DNA of 64,000 bases from Paenibacillus sp. FSL H8-0079 (GTDB lineage Bacteria > Bacillota > Bacilli > Paenibacillales > Paenibacillaceae), in contig NZ_CP150300.1 of NCBI RefSeq assembly GCF_037991315.1, forward strand, positions 4,464,001 to 4,528,000. The letters run 5' to 3'. Of this stretch, positions 24,236-32,973 are shown piece after piece (position 1 is the first letter of the stretch; each line of letters begins with the position of its first letter). A model generated the notes under the pieces. That model ran no database searches, had not been told where the DNA came from, and saw only the letters and a list, made by a program, of their open reading frames with translations. The translations under genes were made by a program, and so were the position numbers.

Positions 24236-27157
24236 TTAGTTTTTAATTAAATCCAGCGTCTCGTCAAACATTTGCTTCTGTTCCTCTATCTTGTTCTCAT
24301 TACCGATCACGCAGCGCTGTTGCTGTTCAAGTATGGCCGATAAAAGCTCAGCAAAACCGATAATGTCACTTTCCTTCGTGCTTAACACTTCGTCACGTTC
24401 CTGTTGCAGATCCGCTTCAGTCACATTCGACAGATAACACTCCAGGGAGAAAGCTCCTTCTCCATAAGGCGTTCGCGGCGTATCGAGATCCTGTATCGCA
24501 CCAATGATATAACGCGTCATTTCCCGCTCGTCTGCCCGGAAGTCGGTCAAATATTGCGGTATCTCTTCATAAACTTTGTACGTTTTATCGAGATTTGGAT
24601 CACGGTACGATGCAACGTAGCTGTCTCCGTTCCGTCTGAAGCCTGACATGCAGCCATAAGCTCCGCCTTTGGCCCGGATATTGGTCCACAAGTAATCCAG
24701 GGACAGAATGCCCTGCAAGACACGCAGTGAACCGGTGTATTGATATCCTTTGTCGATATAATTACCCGTTTGCACCACGTACTGCACCTCCGAAGGAGAA
24801 CGGAATCCTTCCTTATGAGTAGCAGGTGTGAATGTAAATTCTTCCTTGGCAACCTCATGTGTGAACAGCTTCGCTTTCAGATCGGATACCTGTTGCTCCA
24901 ATCCTTCATATCCCTGTTCATCGGCAGTGTAACTGACAAGCAAGTTCTCCGGTCTGAAAATATACCCCGTCAACTCTTGCAGGCTGGAGGATAGCTCTTC
25001 TTTTCTGGCCTCAAAGTTTGCCTGAAGATCCTCAAGCCACTGGTAAAAGGCAATGCCACTCACAGCTTCTCTGAAATCTGCGACCGCTGAATGTTTGGAC
25101 GACGACCGGCCAATTCCCGCAGAGTGTCCGCTGTTGATCAGATTACGTTGCAGATTACCTTTCATCTGAGAGATGATCTCATACAACCGCTTCGAATTAT
25201 CGAAGCGGGATGTGAACACAATTTCTTTAATCATATCAAAGGCAAATCCAAGCTTGTCATATAACACTTTTGCGTTGAACTCATAGGTAGCCTTGAATTC
25301 ATTATGCTTATGCGCGTTGGCATAAGATCCAATTCCGCTATGAATACCACCCGAATGGATATGGATTTCATTGGATAGTTCATTGAACGAGTAGTTTTGA
25401 GTGTCCACGTAACCCAGCACATTCTTGAGCAACCCTGCATACGGCAGGAGATGACGTGGCACTTCTTTGATATCAAACAGCAGTCTCAGATAACCAATTC
25501 CGTTGGTGTAAAGGTTATGATGCAGAATGGTTGTGCCGTCGACCTGGTTCTCCGTTTGATGCAACGTAGAGGCCTTCGGTTCAATATCTTCGATCGATAA
25601 CGTCGGAATGACCTGCTGCTGCTCTTTGGTTGAAGGTGTATTCTGATACTCGGCGAGTGCTTCCGTTTTTTGAATCAACGTCTGAACTTCTTCCTCACTA
25701 AGACCGGCCTGAATAGTTTTCAGACGTGCTTTCAACACCTCATCCTTGCGTGAGTTCAGCCCTTTATCCGGGGTAAGCGCCACAAAAGAAGTATGTGTGT
25801 TCTGCAAAATATATTTCTCAATAAGTTGCTCGAAGTAACCTTCGTTCATTTTTGTCCGCAGTTCAGCAAATACGTCATTGGCTTCTAAATGAGTGAAAGG
25901 TGCTTCTTCATCGTACAACCAGCTTTGTAGGGAGGAGAATCCGTAGATCAGGCCCTTCGGCATTCTGCCGTAGTCCGCTTCCCTGTGATTGAACTCATAT
26001 GAGTTAATGCCTGCGAGCAGCGCTTTCGGATCAAAGCCTTCTTTCACCACACGCTCAAGCACTTCTTTTACCGTTCCCAGGAAATCCTCTTTGCTCGCCA
26101 GATTGCTCTTCTTCAGTCCGACAGTGAATACAGGCTGATACAGGCTGTCATCATACGAACCGTAGACGTCCTTCGCAATTCCTTTATCCAGCAAAGCCTG
26201 TTTCAATACCGCTCCCGGAGCGTTCAGCAGTGCGTATAACAAAATTTGAAACGAGATGTTCAGTTCCTTATCCAGACTTGTGCCGATTACCGCGTTGTAG
26301 GTCAAGAAGCTGTTATCCACTTCCGATTCCGTACTTCCCGCAGAGTAAGTCTTAACTGTGTCTACCCGTTCTGCAAAAGCAGGTTGAAGTTGAATGTCCG
26401 AATCAATCTCGATTCGATCATATGCGCTCAGATAATTTTCATCCAGCCATTGCAGTTTCTCTTCCATATCCATATCGCCATACAGATAGATGTAACTGTT
26501 GGACGGATGATAGTATCTCGTGTGGAAATCCAGCAGCCCTTGATAGGTTAGGTCCAGAATAGCTTCCGGGAATCCGCCAGATTCGGAGGAGTATGTGGTA
26601 TCCGGGAAAAGGGAGTTCAGTACTTCTCTGCGCACCATTCGTTCCGGTGAAGAAAAGGCACCCTTCATCTCGTTATATACAACTCCGTTATAGGATAACT
26701 CATCATCTGCAGAGGCCAGGTTGTAGTTCCAACCTTCCTGCAAAAATATTTTTTCATTCTCATAAATATTCGTATTCAATACCGCATCCAGATATATATC
26801 CATCAGATTGTGGAAGTCGTGGTCATTACGACTAGCGATCGGGTAGATCGTCTTATCCGGATACGTCATGGCGTTAAGGAATGTATTCAATGAACCTTTC
26901 AGCAACTCAACAAAAGAATCCTTGGCCGGAAATTTCTTGGACCCACAGAGCACGGAGTGTTCGAGAATATGGGCTACCCCTGTATCATCTTCCGGAGGTG
27001 TGCGGAAACCGATACTGAATACTTTGTTGTCATCCTGATTGGACAAAAGTACAATTTTGGCCCCGGATTTCTGGTGTTCCAACAGATACGCATCCGATTT
27101 CAATTCTTCGATTCTGCGCTCTTGCAACACCTTGTATGGCTTAAGCTGTTTCAACAT
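24236..27157 (-). CDS. M16C zinc metallopeptidase (insulinase/presequence protease type)
   Basis: 973 residues in four alpha-beta repeats, a clamshell peptidase degrading peptides in the cytosol. Inverted zinc motif HILEH (H63, E66, H67) with the third ligand downstream (NEMKGAFSSPERM segment typical of presequence proteases). Also GSLNTFLNAMTYPDKTIYP, SESGGFPEAILDLTYQGLLDFHTRYYHPSN (in parts), and the C-terminal RAKGGAYGCMSGFRRNG. An upstream ATG adds seven residues but GGAGG ten bases before MLKQLKPY fits better. Monocistronic. Confidence 0.92.
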   Translation of the reverse strand: MLKQLKPYKVLQERRIEELKSDAYLLEHQKSGAKIVLLSNQDDNKVFSIGFRTPPEDDTGVAHILEHSVLCGSKKFPAKDSFVELLKGSLNTFLNAMTYPDKTIYPIASRNDHDFHNLMDIYLDAVLNTNIYENEKIFLQEGWNYNLASADDELSYNGVVYNEMKGAFSSPERMVRREVLNSLFPDTTYSSESGGFPEAILDLTYQGLLDFHTRYYHPSNSYIYLYGDMDMEEKLQWLDENYLSAYDRIEIDSDIQLQPAFAERVDTVKTYSAGSTESEVDNSFLTYNAVIGTSLDKELNISFQILLYALLNAPGAVLKQALLDKGIAKDVYGSYDDSLYQPVFTVGLKKSNLASKEDFLGTVKEVLERVVKEGFDPKALLAGINSYEFNHREADYGRMPKGLIYGFSSLQSWLYDEEAPFTHLEANDVFAELRTKMNEGYFEQLIEKYILQNTHTSFVALTPDKGLNSRKDEVLKARLKTIQAGLSEEEVQTLIQKTEALAEYQNTPSTKEQQQVIPTLSIEDIEPKASTLHQTENQVDGTTILHHNLYTNGIGYLRLLFDIKEVPRHLLPYAGLLKNVLGYVDTQNYSFNELSNEIHIHSGGIHSGIGSYANAHKHNEFKATYEFNAKVLYDKLGFAFDMIKEIVFTSRFDNSKRLYEIISQMKGNLQRNLINSGHSAGIGRSSSKHSAVADFREAVSGIAFYQWLEDLQANFEARKEELSSSLQELTGYIFRPENLLVSYTADEQGYEGLEQQVSDLKAKLFTHEVAKEEFTFTPATHKEGFRSPSEVQYVVQTGNYIDKGYQYTGSLRVLQGILSLDYLWTNIRAKGGAYGCMSGFRRNGDSYVASYRDPNLDKTYKVYEEIPQYLTDFRADEREMTRYIIGAIQDLDTPRTPYGEGAFSLECYLSNVTEADLQQERDEVLSTKESDIIGFAELLSAILEQQQRCVIGNENKIEEQKQMFDETLDLIKN

Positions 27158-27179
27158 AAACTTGAGTCCTCCGTCCATA

Positions 27180-28464
27180 AGATTGTTTTATTGGTTTTGT
27201 GACTCTACATAAGTTCAAATATGTTTATTTACACGGGCACTCCGATGACAGAACAACAGCTGTCCTTTCCGTTATCATGTAAATGTGTAGTTGAACTTAT
27301 ATCGTTCAGCAAGGTAAAGGTAATATATGCCTATGGATAGTATACACCATTGTTCCATCTCTTCATAAAAAGACCGTCGAATCCACTTTCTGATATGTAT
27401 TAGGCAGCGTTTGTGTTTATGAACTGCATGGTGAAGTAGTTGATCATGACATTCCAAGTAATCCCATTACAATGGAAATTATAAAAATAAACAAGAATAC
27501 GCCCCAAAACAATTACAATTTTACTCTTTATAACAAATATTAAAAAAAACTAAGTTTAACGGAGGAGCTTCTAAGGAGTAAGTTCTATATGGTGGTTAAC
27601 AGTCAAAACTTTAATTTGCAAGATTTACTCAAATTCACCGTTTTTAGACGGTACCCACTTTTTGAAAAAAACCGGAGATGCTTTCCCTTAGAAAGGGTTA
27701 GTTTGTAGCCTTATATGACATCAGCTATCATGTGAACGTGGTAGCCAAAAAAAGTACTTGAGTGTCCTTTGACGTCATGAACACGCAAATAGATTAGGCA
27801 GAGATATTAAGCTAGAGGGACCTGATTTTCTGCAAGGAAGTTTGAGTAAGGAACACACCAATCTGATAATATCGAAATCACAGATCTTGACGTCAAGTAA
27901 TAACATGTAGTGATTGAAAGAAGGAACATTATGATTGTTACAAGACAAAACAAAAAATAAATATTGGAAGCAATATTTATGAGCGTGGATATTTTGTACA
28001 TACGTTAAGAAGTGTGATAGAAGAATGTTTAGGAAACATATAGGTAATGAATTAATGAAGTAAGCAATGAATTACTAAAATGAAGGAAGAAAGTTTTTGA
28101 CTGATCAATGCACTTAAGAGTAAAGACTTTCAGAAGAATTTCATTGGTAACTACTTTATGGCATAGGATAAATGTCAAAGTGTATCTGCTTCACAACTTA
28201 AATTATTTTCTTGATAGCAACCTTCATAGACCAGTTGAAGATGGAATTAAGTGTTAGCCAGAACACTTAACTTATAGGACTGAGATTTAGATTCATAGAT
28301 GGTGTGCATGCAGATATATCACGTTACATATTTATAATAAATAATATCGTGTAACAAAAATTTAAATTAGAATTAGAGGGGAATGGGAATCTGCATAGAA
28401 TTTAAATATAGTGTGAGATGTGTCGCACAAAAGTCATATACTATAGAAAGGATGATAACGGAAG
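27180..28464. other. AT-rich gene-poor stretch, probably decayed DNA
   Basis: No convincing gene. Base composition turns clearly AT-rich compared with DNA left of 27.1 kb. Two traces: a 39-codon frame at 27589 behind AAGGAG (NLQDLLKFTVFRRYPLFEK), and at 27931 an ATG behind AGAAGGA that reads IVTRQNKK, then a stop, then ILEAIF and (after a shift) ERGYF, resembling a broken TetR-type start. Several short hydrophobic frames lack ribosome sites. Confidence 0.55.
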
Positions 28465-29169
28465 ATGTGGTTTGAAGCTCCTTGGATAAAAGGACTATCA
28501 TTTTTAATCGAGTTAATTTATTACATAGCTAGTATAGGTTTATTTGCATCGGTAATCATTGGTTTAAGACAGCTACAAATTGTAAAAGATGATAACAAGA
28601 TCAGAAATCAAAGAGCATCTATTGAAAAAAGCCTTGAATATCTTGAGTGGTTTGCGAAAGATTTTATACCATATCATTCTGATTTCAGAAAAAACCTTAA
28701 AGAAAAAATATCTGAACGCTTAGAGGATGATGATGAAGAAATAGAAGTCAAAATGAGTATTATCGAGCAATACAAAATTATTCATGCAGTGAAGGATATT
28801 GATCAGAATGACAACTTCGATGTTTCACTCCCTTCATTGGAAATGATAAATCGAATCTATGCTAAAGCACAATCTGGGAACGTATTAAACCAGTTAGAGT
28901 ATTTTGCAGCAGCAATGACATCTGGTCTAGCTGATGAGGAGTTAGCATACAATCCATTAGCTTCTCTTTACTGCGAACTAATCGAAGAGATGTATCATAA
29001 TATTATCTTTCTGCGTGGAGAGAGTAACAGAATGTATTCCAACATCATAAAGTTATATAAAATATGGAAACCAAGATTAAAAAAAGAAGACATTCGACAT
29101 CATCAGGATAGACTAAGTAAAGAATCTGAAATGCTGCCTGATGTTAAAATTAAATCAATTGGGTTATAA
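28465..29169 (+). CDS. Membrane-anchored helical protein, DUF4760-like
   Basis: 234 residues. One N-terminal transmembrane helix (FLIELIYYIASIGLFASVIIG), then a long helical cytosolic part: LRQLQIVKDDNKIRNQRASIEKSLEYLEWF is the layout of DUF4760-type proteins, followed by an acidic stretch EDDDEEIEVK and SGNVLNQLEYFAAAMTSGLADEELAYN. No catalytic motif seen. AT-rich. The gene sits in an island and is followed 23 bp later by a small gene and a terminator, giving a two-gene module. Function unknown; proteins of this look occur in defence islands, but that is only suggestive. Confidence 0.75.
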   Translation: MWFEAPWIKGLSFLIELIYYIASIGLFASVIIGLRQLQIVKDDNKIRNQRASIEKSLEYLEWFAKDFIPYHSDFRKNLKEKISERLEDDDEEIEVKMSIIEQYKIIHAVKDIDQNDNFDVSLPSLEMINRIYAKAQSGNVLNQLEYFAAAMTSGLADEELAYNPLASLYCELIEEMYHNIIFLRGESNRMYSNIIKLYKIWKPRLKKEDIRHHQDRLSKESEMLPDVKIKSIGL

Positions 29170-29192
29170 TATTTATTGAGAGGTGAAATTAT

Positions 29193-29417
29193 ATGATTGA
29201 TTTTGATGCGAAATTTCTTGAGATGTGGACTAAAGAAGACGAGGACTTGCTTGGACTTAAAAATAATATTAATACCTTGGGTTTGAAAAAAACATCTAAA
29301 AATATAGATAAAACTAACCTAAGTAAATCATCAATTCCGTTAACTCAAGCTATCCTTGCTCTTGAAAAAAAACGAAATGATGATAAAGAGCTGAATGACT
29401 TGCTTTGCGCATTTTAA
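29193..29417 (+). CDS. Small hypothetical protein, partner of the membrane protein
   Basis: 74 residues, hydrophilic: FDAKFLEMWTKEDEDLLGL, Lys/Asn-rich middle, and a helical end (TQAILALEKKRNDDKELNDLLCAF, in parts). GAGAGGTG eight bases before the ATG. It follows the membrane protein gene by 23 bp and shares its terminator, so the two are co-transcribed. No family recognised. Confidence 0.65.
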   Translation: MIDFDAKFLEMWTKEDEDLLGLKNNINTLGLKKTSKNIDKTNLSKSSIPLTQAILALEKKRNDDKELNDLLCAF

Positions 29418-29427
29418 ATAGTTGCTC

Positions 29428-29463
29428 AAAAAAGTAACGCATAAGTATGCGTTACTTTTTTCT
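29428..29463 (+). terminator. Terminator of the two-gene module
   Basis: AAAGTAACGCATA and TATGCGTTACTTT pair almost perfectly with a 2-3 base loop, followed by TTTTCTTT. Confidence 0.9.
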
Positions 29464-29522
29464 TTGCAGTTTATAATTAAAGAAAAATCACAGGAAAACT
29501 TTATAACAGAAAGACACGAGAG

Positions 29523-29579
29523 GCTTTCCTAATGTTTCATCTTAGATATAAGTCTTCATATGCGAAACATTAGGAAAGC
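29523..29579. repeat. Perfect 16 bp inverted repeat with 25 bp spacer
   Basis: GCTTTCCTAATGTTTC (29523-29538) and GAAACATTAGGAAAGC (29564-29579). No T-run follows on either side, so it is not a plain terminator. It lies in the island between the two-gene module and the IS remnant. Confidence 0.8.
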
Positions 29580-29795
29580 AGGTAAGAATCAAGCGTGTTC
29601 AGTACTTTACAATGTGACCGTGAGTATCCCATCAAATGGGATGTACTTCTTTAATGTCATCCTGCGCCACGAAACCAGTAAGGAGAAAAAATAAGAAAGA
29701 AGTTTTTGAGGAATAAGATACTAATGAGGTGATTGATATTAGTTAACTTTGTAAACTCTGCTTTTTGAGGAGTTGGAGACGGAGAGTAAAATTCT

Positions 29796-29824
29796 GAATC
29801 CCATGCAGGGAATGGGATTCTTAT
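29796..29824 (+). terminator. Hairpin, possible terminator
   Basis: GAATCCCAT and ATGGGATTC form a perfect 9 bp stem with a 7-base loop, followed by TTATTAAC. A related short hairpin (ATCCCAT-CAA-ATGGGAT) lies at 29626-29642. Gene context is unclear. Confidence 0.4.
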
Positions 29825-29846
29825 TAACAAACTCCACTGTCCCACT

Positions 29847-30237
29847 AGGGCGTGTCTTCAAATTATTTAAATGGTAATTAATAGTTAATTATATCAAATG
29901 AATACACGATACGAAATTCACGAGAGACAATGGGCGGCTTATTCAAGATTTGTTTCCACCTGAACGAAAACCACAAGGAAGACGTCCCGCAGTGGACAAT
30001 CGAATCATGTTAAACGCGAGGCTATGGGTAGCTCGTTCACGTGCCCCTTGGCGATCTACCAGGCCACTTCCCGAATTGAAAATCCGTCTAAACCCGCTTT
30101 CGACGCTGGCAGCAAGCGGGCATTTGGGATGAAGTGTAAAGCATGTTTCCCTAGATTCTGAGGAGGAAAGTATCATGATTGACGCCACGGTTGTGCGAGT
30201 TCACCAGCATGGATCGGGCGTTCCCGGGGTGAATTAA
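29847..30237 (+). mobile_element. Degenerate IS5-family transposase fragment
   Basis: Reading in pieces from the ATG at 29899: NTRYEIHERQWAAY, a one-base insertion, LFPPERKPQGRRPAVDNRIM, LNARLWVARS-APWR, another shift, DLPGHF, two stop codons, TRFRRWQQAGIWDE, then SIMIDATVVRVHQHGSG. This is the N-terminal half of an IS5-type transposase, including the first catalytic Asp (IDAT). A likely left end, GGGCGTGTCTTCAAA, lies at 29848. The right end and C-terminal half are missing. It is dead. Confidence 0.85.
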
Positions 30238-30336
30238 GCACGTATTCAGCGCGTTAGGGCTTCGGTAAGGGAAACGTACCCTGACGGGGGTGCCGCGCTA
30301 TATGTACGGGAATTTGACGGTGAGAACACAAAATAA
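30238..30336 (+). pseudogene. 3' remnant of a gene interrupted by the IS fragment
   Basis: Open frame of 32 codons, RIQRVRASVRETYPDGG-AALYVREFDGENTK, ending TAA at 30334. It has no start; a stop lies just before it, at the border with the IS-derived bases. The higher GC and natural-looking C-terminus suggest the tail of a former gene, followed at once by a terminator hairpin. Family unknown. Confidence 0.5.
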
Positions 30337-30372
30337 CCGCTAACCCTGCGTGAGGGCTGCGGTTATTTAAAA
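30326..30372. terminator. Bidirectional-looking terminator hairpin
   Basis: AAATAACCGC and GCGGTTATTT with inner CCCT/AGGG. Followed by TTTTGTG on the minus strand, so it can stop the nuclease gene that reads leftwards. Confidence 0.7.
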
Positions 30373-30409
30373 TGTGAAGGAATAATACGCAATCTCGATG
30401 TTCCATGAT

Positions 30410-31702
30410 TTATTTTAAAAGAGCAGGTACGTTATCTAAGGTAAGATAATCTTGCCAGTTGTATTTATTAAAATGACCGCAAGTACTGAGAAGTTCATCA
30501 ATCACTTGCTCTTTTTCCTCTGGATGATTCTGAATATAAAAATATACTGCTAAGAGGTCTAGTCCAGTCAATAGACAATGATTTCGACTCGTGCTAAAGT
30601 TCATCATTTGATCAGGGAAGGCTTTCTCATTTCTCTCTTCTAAAGTAATATCTCTATAAGCATTTACCACTAGAAAACCTTTTGGCGTCCGCTCTTTAGA
30701 TATGATATATTCACTAACCCATTTCTCAAGTTGTGCAGCGTGTTTTTCTGCAGCACTTTTGGTAACTCCTTTTACTTCTACAACAGCAGCATGATCCTTA
30801 TATTCTAAAATCAGATCATCTCTCCCTGGAACTCCTTCACTAACATTAAATCCAAGTTCCTTAAAAACTCTATTGACCATATTCTCCAAGTAAGTGCCGG
30901 TACCAGTAAAAAGAACTTTTAACGCTTCTAAAGATTTTAATTCGGAGTCCAATGTCTCTAGCCTGGATTGTAATACTTTTAATTCGTCTTTCTTTTTTGT
31001 GATTTCTTGCTTAATGTCACTTTCGCCCGGTACTTCTATTAAGCGACTCCACTCAGGGAGCATCATCTTAGGAGTTTGATTTAAATCTAAGTTCAGATTA
31101 CTCACTATGTTAATAAGATCATCAAGAAATTCTTTATTTTCAAACGGAATTACTGGCAAGTTTGGAATAAATACAATATTACCTTTACCTAACTTGACAG
31201 AGGCACTGACGAACGAGTTTGTATCTTTTATTTTTAGTAGCGGCCTACCGAAATCATGTTTGTAGTATGATTCATATCTCCATTCCCCTTCGTACTTAGT
31301 ATATAAAGGTTTTAAAAACGAGTTGCCTACAGGTTCAATGCTAGATCCTTTACCAATATCTGTTTTGGGGTAAACAGGTAACAATTCCTTTCTTAGATCG
31401 AATGCCGCCGCTGGGGCTTTTCTTTGTAGTCTAACTGGGGGTGGGGTACAAACAAAAATAGTCCTACCTAAACTTAAGAACTCGTTAATTTCCGCCCTTC
31501 TCCTATATACGTCACGTACGAAATGATTAATGTCATCAACGTATGTCCAATCTGTAGAGTATTGACTAAGTTTTCGTTCACTACGGTATTCGTTCACTAC
31601 GTCAAGTAGGTTGATAAGTAATACGTCAAATTCAAGCAATGAAACTTGAGATTTAAAGATTACGCTTTTAGAATAATTTCCTGCAATACTTGCTATCTTC
31701 AT
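30410..31702 (-). CDS. Predicted PD-(D/E)XK nuclease-like protein
   Basis: 430 residues. The start is taken at the second ATG, nine bases after AGAGG. Residues 1-200: mixed alpha-beta domain (FDVLLINLLDVV, GRTIFVCTPPPV, GKGNIVFIPNLP) resembling a Rossmann or glutamine-amidotransferase-like sensor. Residues 230-270: coiled coil (KKKDELKVLQSRLETLDSEL). Residues 275-400: restriction-endonuclease-like fold with LENMVNRVFKELGF, PGRDDLILEY (Asp) and AAVVEVKG (Glu-x-Lys), followed by a helix with a basic patch. The active-site layout fits a metal-dependent DNA or RNA nuclease. It stands alone in an island next to tRNA-Leu; a defence role is inferred. Confidence 0.8.
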   Translation of the reverse strand: MKIASIAGNYSKSVIFKSQVSLLEFDVLLINLLDVVNEYRSERKLSQYSTDWTYVDDINHFVRDVYRRRAEINEFLSLGRTIFVCTPPPVRLQRKAPAAAFDLRKELLPVYPKTDIGKGSSIEPVGNSFLKPLYTKYEGEWRYESYYKHDFGRPLLKIKDTNSFVSASVKLGKGNIVFIPNLPVIPFENKEFLDDLINIVSNLNLDLNQTPKMMLPEWSRLIEVPGESDIKQEITKKKDELKVLQSRLETLDSELKSLEALKVLFTGTGTYLENMVNRVFKELGFNVSEGVPGRDDLILEYKDHAAVVEVKGVTKSAAEKHAAQLEKWVSEYIISKERTPKGFLVVNAYRDITLEERNEKAFPDQMMNFSTSRNHCLLTGLDLLAVYFYIQNHPEEKEQVIDELLSTCGHFNKYNWQDYLTLDNVPALLK

Positions 31703-31729
31703 AAATATCATCCTCTATGTCTCATTGTT

Positions 31730-31984
31730 TTATCCCGCATATTTAAACGTACAGACTCCGCGCATATAACGCTCCCCGTTCACCGCAACGCTCATCTCCG
31801 TTATGTCCTCGATCACACCGCTGCCGACTAAATCGCGCCAATGCAAAAAGCACCCCTTCCGAATGTAAACGGTGGGATGCTCCGATGTGTTTGCGCGAAT
31901 CCTGTGTACCTGCGAATTACTCCGAGACAAGTACGCAGGACCCATCGCATTTTTACGCTCATTTAACGCTGTGTTAGCGTTCAA
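31730..31984 (-). CDS. Hypothetical protein or remnant at the tRNA-Leu junction
   Basis: Up to 84 residues; starts TTG at 31984, with an internal ATG giving GPAYLSRSNSQVHRIRANTS. No ribosome site is visible for either. The C-terminal half (TVYIRKGCFLHWRDLVGSG, MSVAVNGERYMRGVCTFKYAG) is a compact beta-like pattern. It begins 11 bp after the 3' end of tRNA-Leu, the usual place for integrated-element DNA. GC is higher than the neighbouring AT-rich island. May be broken. Confidence 0.45.
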   Translation of the reverse strand: MNANTALNERKNAMGPAYLSRSNSQVHRIRANTSEHPTVYIRKGCFLHWRDLVGSGVIEDITEMSVAVNGERYMRGVCTFKYAG

Positions 31985-31995
31985 AAACGCTGTTA

Positions 31996-32081
31996 TGCCG
32001 AGGACCGGGATCGAACCGGTACGGTAGTCACCTACCGCAGGATTTTAAGTCCTGTGCGTCTGCCAATTCCGCCACCCCGGC
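31996..32081 (-). tRNA. tRNA-Leu(UAA)
   Basis: 86 bases, class II with long variable arm. Acceptor GCCGGGG/CCTCGGC with discriminator A; anticodon stem CAGGA/TCCTG with loop CTTAAAA (anticodon TAA); T arm ACCGG/CCGGT with TTCGATC. CCA not encoded. It forms the right border of the accessory island. Confidence 0.95.
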
Positions 32082-32157
32082 AGGATTATGTATTTCTTGG
32101 CGACAAGAAATATCTTACCATGAACTAATTAACTTTGCAACACCTTTATTAAAAATA

Positions 32158-32203
32158 ATAAAAAAATGAAACAGGCACTGCAAGCGTCAGCTCACAGTGC
32201 CTA
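32158..32203 (-). terminator. Intrinsic terminator
   Basis: AGGCACTG and CAGTGCCT form an 8 bp stem, followed on the minus strand by GTTTCATTTTTTTATT. A second stem, AAGTCCG/CGGACTT, lies just before it (32206-32231). Confidence 0.75.
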
Positions 32204-32316
32204 GAAAGTCCGAGTTGCGGTCCCGGACTTCCGGTAAACCAATCTATATTAAGGGAGGTGTAAGATAAGAATACCTCCCCAACATTAAAGAAACCTAAAA
32301 TCAGCCTTAAATTAAA

Positions 32317-32766
32317 CTAAAAAAGTAAAATAGGTCGAACACGAGCCGCTTCTTCCTCACTGCACTCCACGATAACCAAGATATGGTCCTTTAACAGCCA
32401 ATCTTCGTAATACCGCGCATCCTCCTCCGAGATTCCCGCTTCAGTCAGTGTGAGCACCAAATCATCGGTCTCACTCCCAATCTCATTACCAGCGAGTCTA
32501 CGGACTGCATTTCCAATCGACATCGTCTGATCCATTCGCTTCCCCAGACCAGCCAATATGCCTTTCAGAGCGCCAAAGGCACCATCTGTTCCGGCACCCT
32601 TCAAAGGTTTGGACAGCCCCGTCTTTTCGCTCACCAGCTCCAGATTAAGCTGTTCCTTCGCCACCGCTCCTAAATATTTATCCTTAATCCCTTCCTCTTT
32701 GACCTTATTCAGCATAATTATAGCCTCGTTCTCGGTACGTGCCAGCCCAATAATCAATTGTGTCAT
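32317..32766 (-). CDS. General-stress-protein-like (YflT/DUF1269-type) protein
   Basis: 149 residues. Begins TQLIIGLARTENEAIIMLNKVKEEGI, the pattern of heat-induced stress protein YflT/GSP17M. A Gly-rich centre (KGAGTDGAFGALKGILAGLG) resembles the membrane-avoiding hinge of DUF1269-type proteins; ends DWLLKDHILVIVEC and EEAARVRPILLF. Probably cytosolic and stress-induced; biochemical role unknown. Single-gene unit. Confidence 0.75.
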   Translation of the reverse strand: MTQLIIGLARTENEAIIMLNKVKEEGIKDKYLGAVAKEQLNLELVSEKTGLSKPLKGAGTDGAFGALKGILAGLGKRMDQTMSIGNAVRRLAGNEIGSETDDLVLTLTEAGISEEDARYYEDWLLKDHILVIVECSEEEAARVRPILLF

Positions 32767-32973
32767 TCCGTTCCCCTCCTTTTACCCTAATATAACCCCG
32801 TAATCCCCATTCAAAAACGGATAAAGCCTAGCTATGACAAATCACCTAGAAGATTGTTGATTTCTCTTCTGGAAATCTATACCTAGTTCTGATAGACTAG
32901 ATAAAGAAGACAAATTAACCATTGAAAACATTGACATATGGATTTAACATCTCATAATCAGGAGCAATGACTT

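Noticed and set aside
27807..28001. Hydrophobic 64-codon minus-strand frame
   Set aside because: Hydrophobic only because of AT-rich DNA; lacks a ribosome site and overlaps the TetR-like trace.
29657..29845. 62-codon minus-strand frame
   Set aside because: No ribosome site, spans two hairpins, no domain pattern.
32206..32231. Second hairpin AAGTCCG/CGGACTT near tRNA-Leu
   Set aside because: Considered as riboswitch or small RNA; too short and no supporting context, so it is mentioned only with the terminator.
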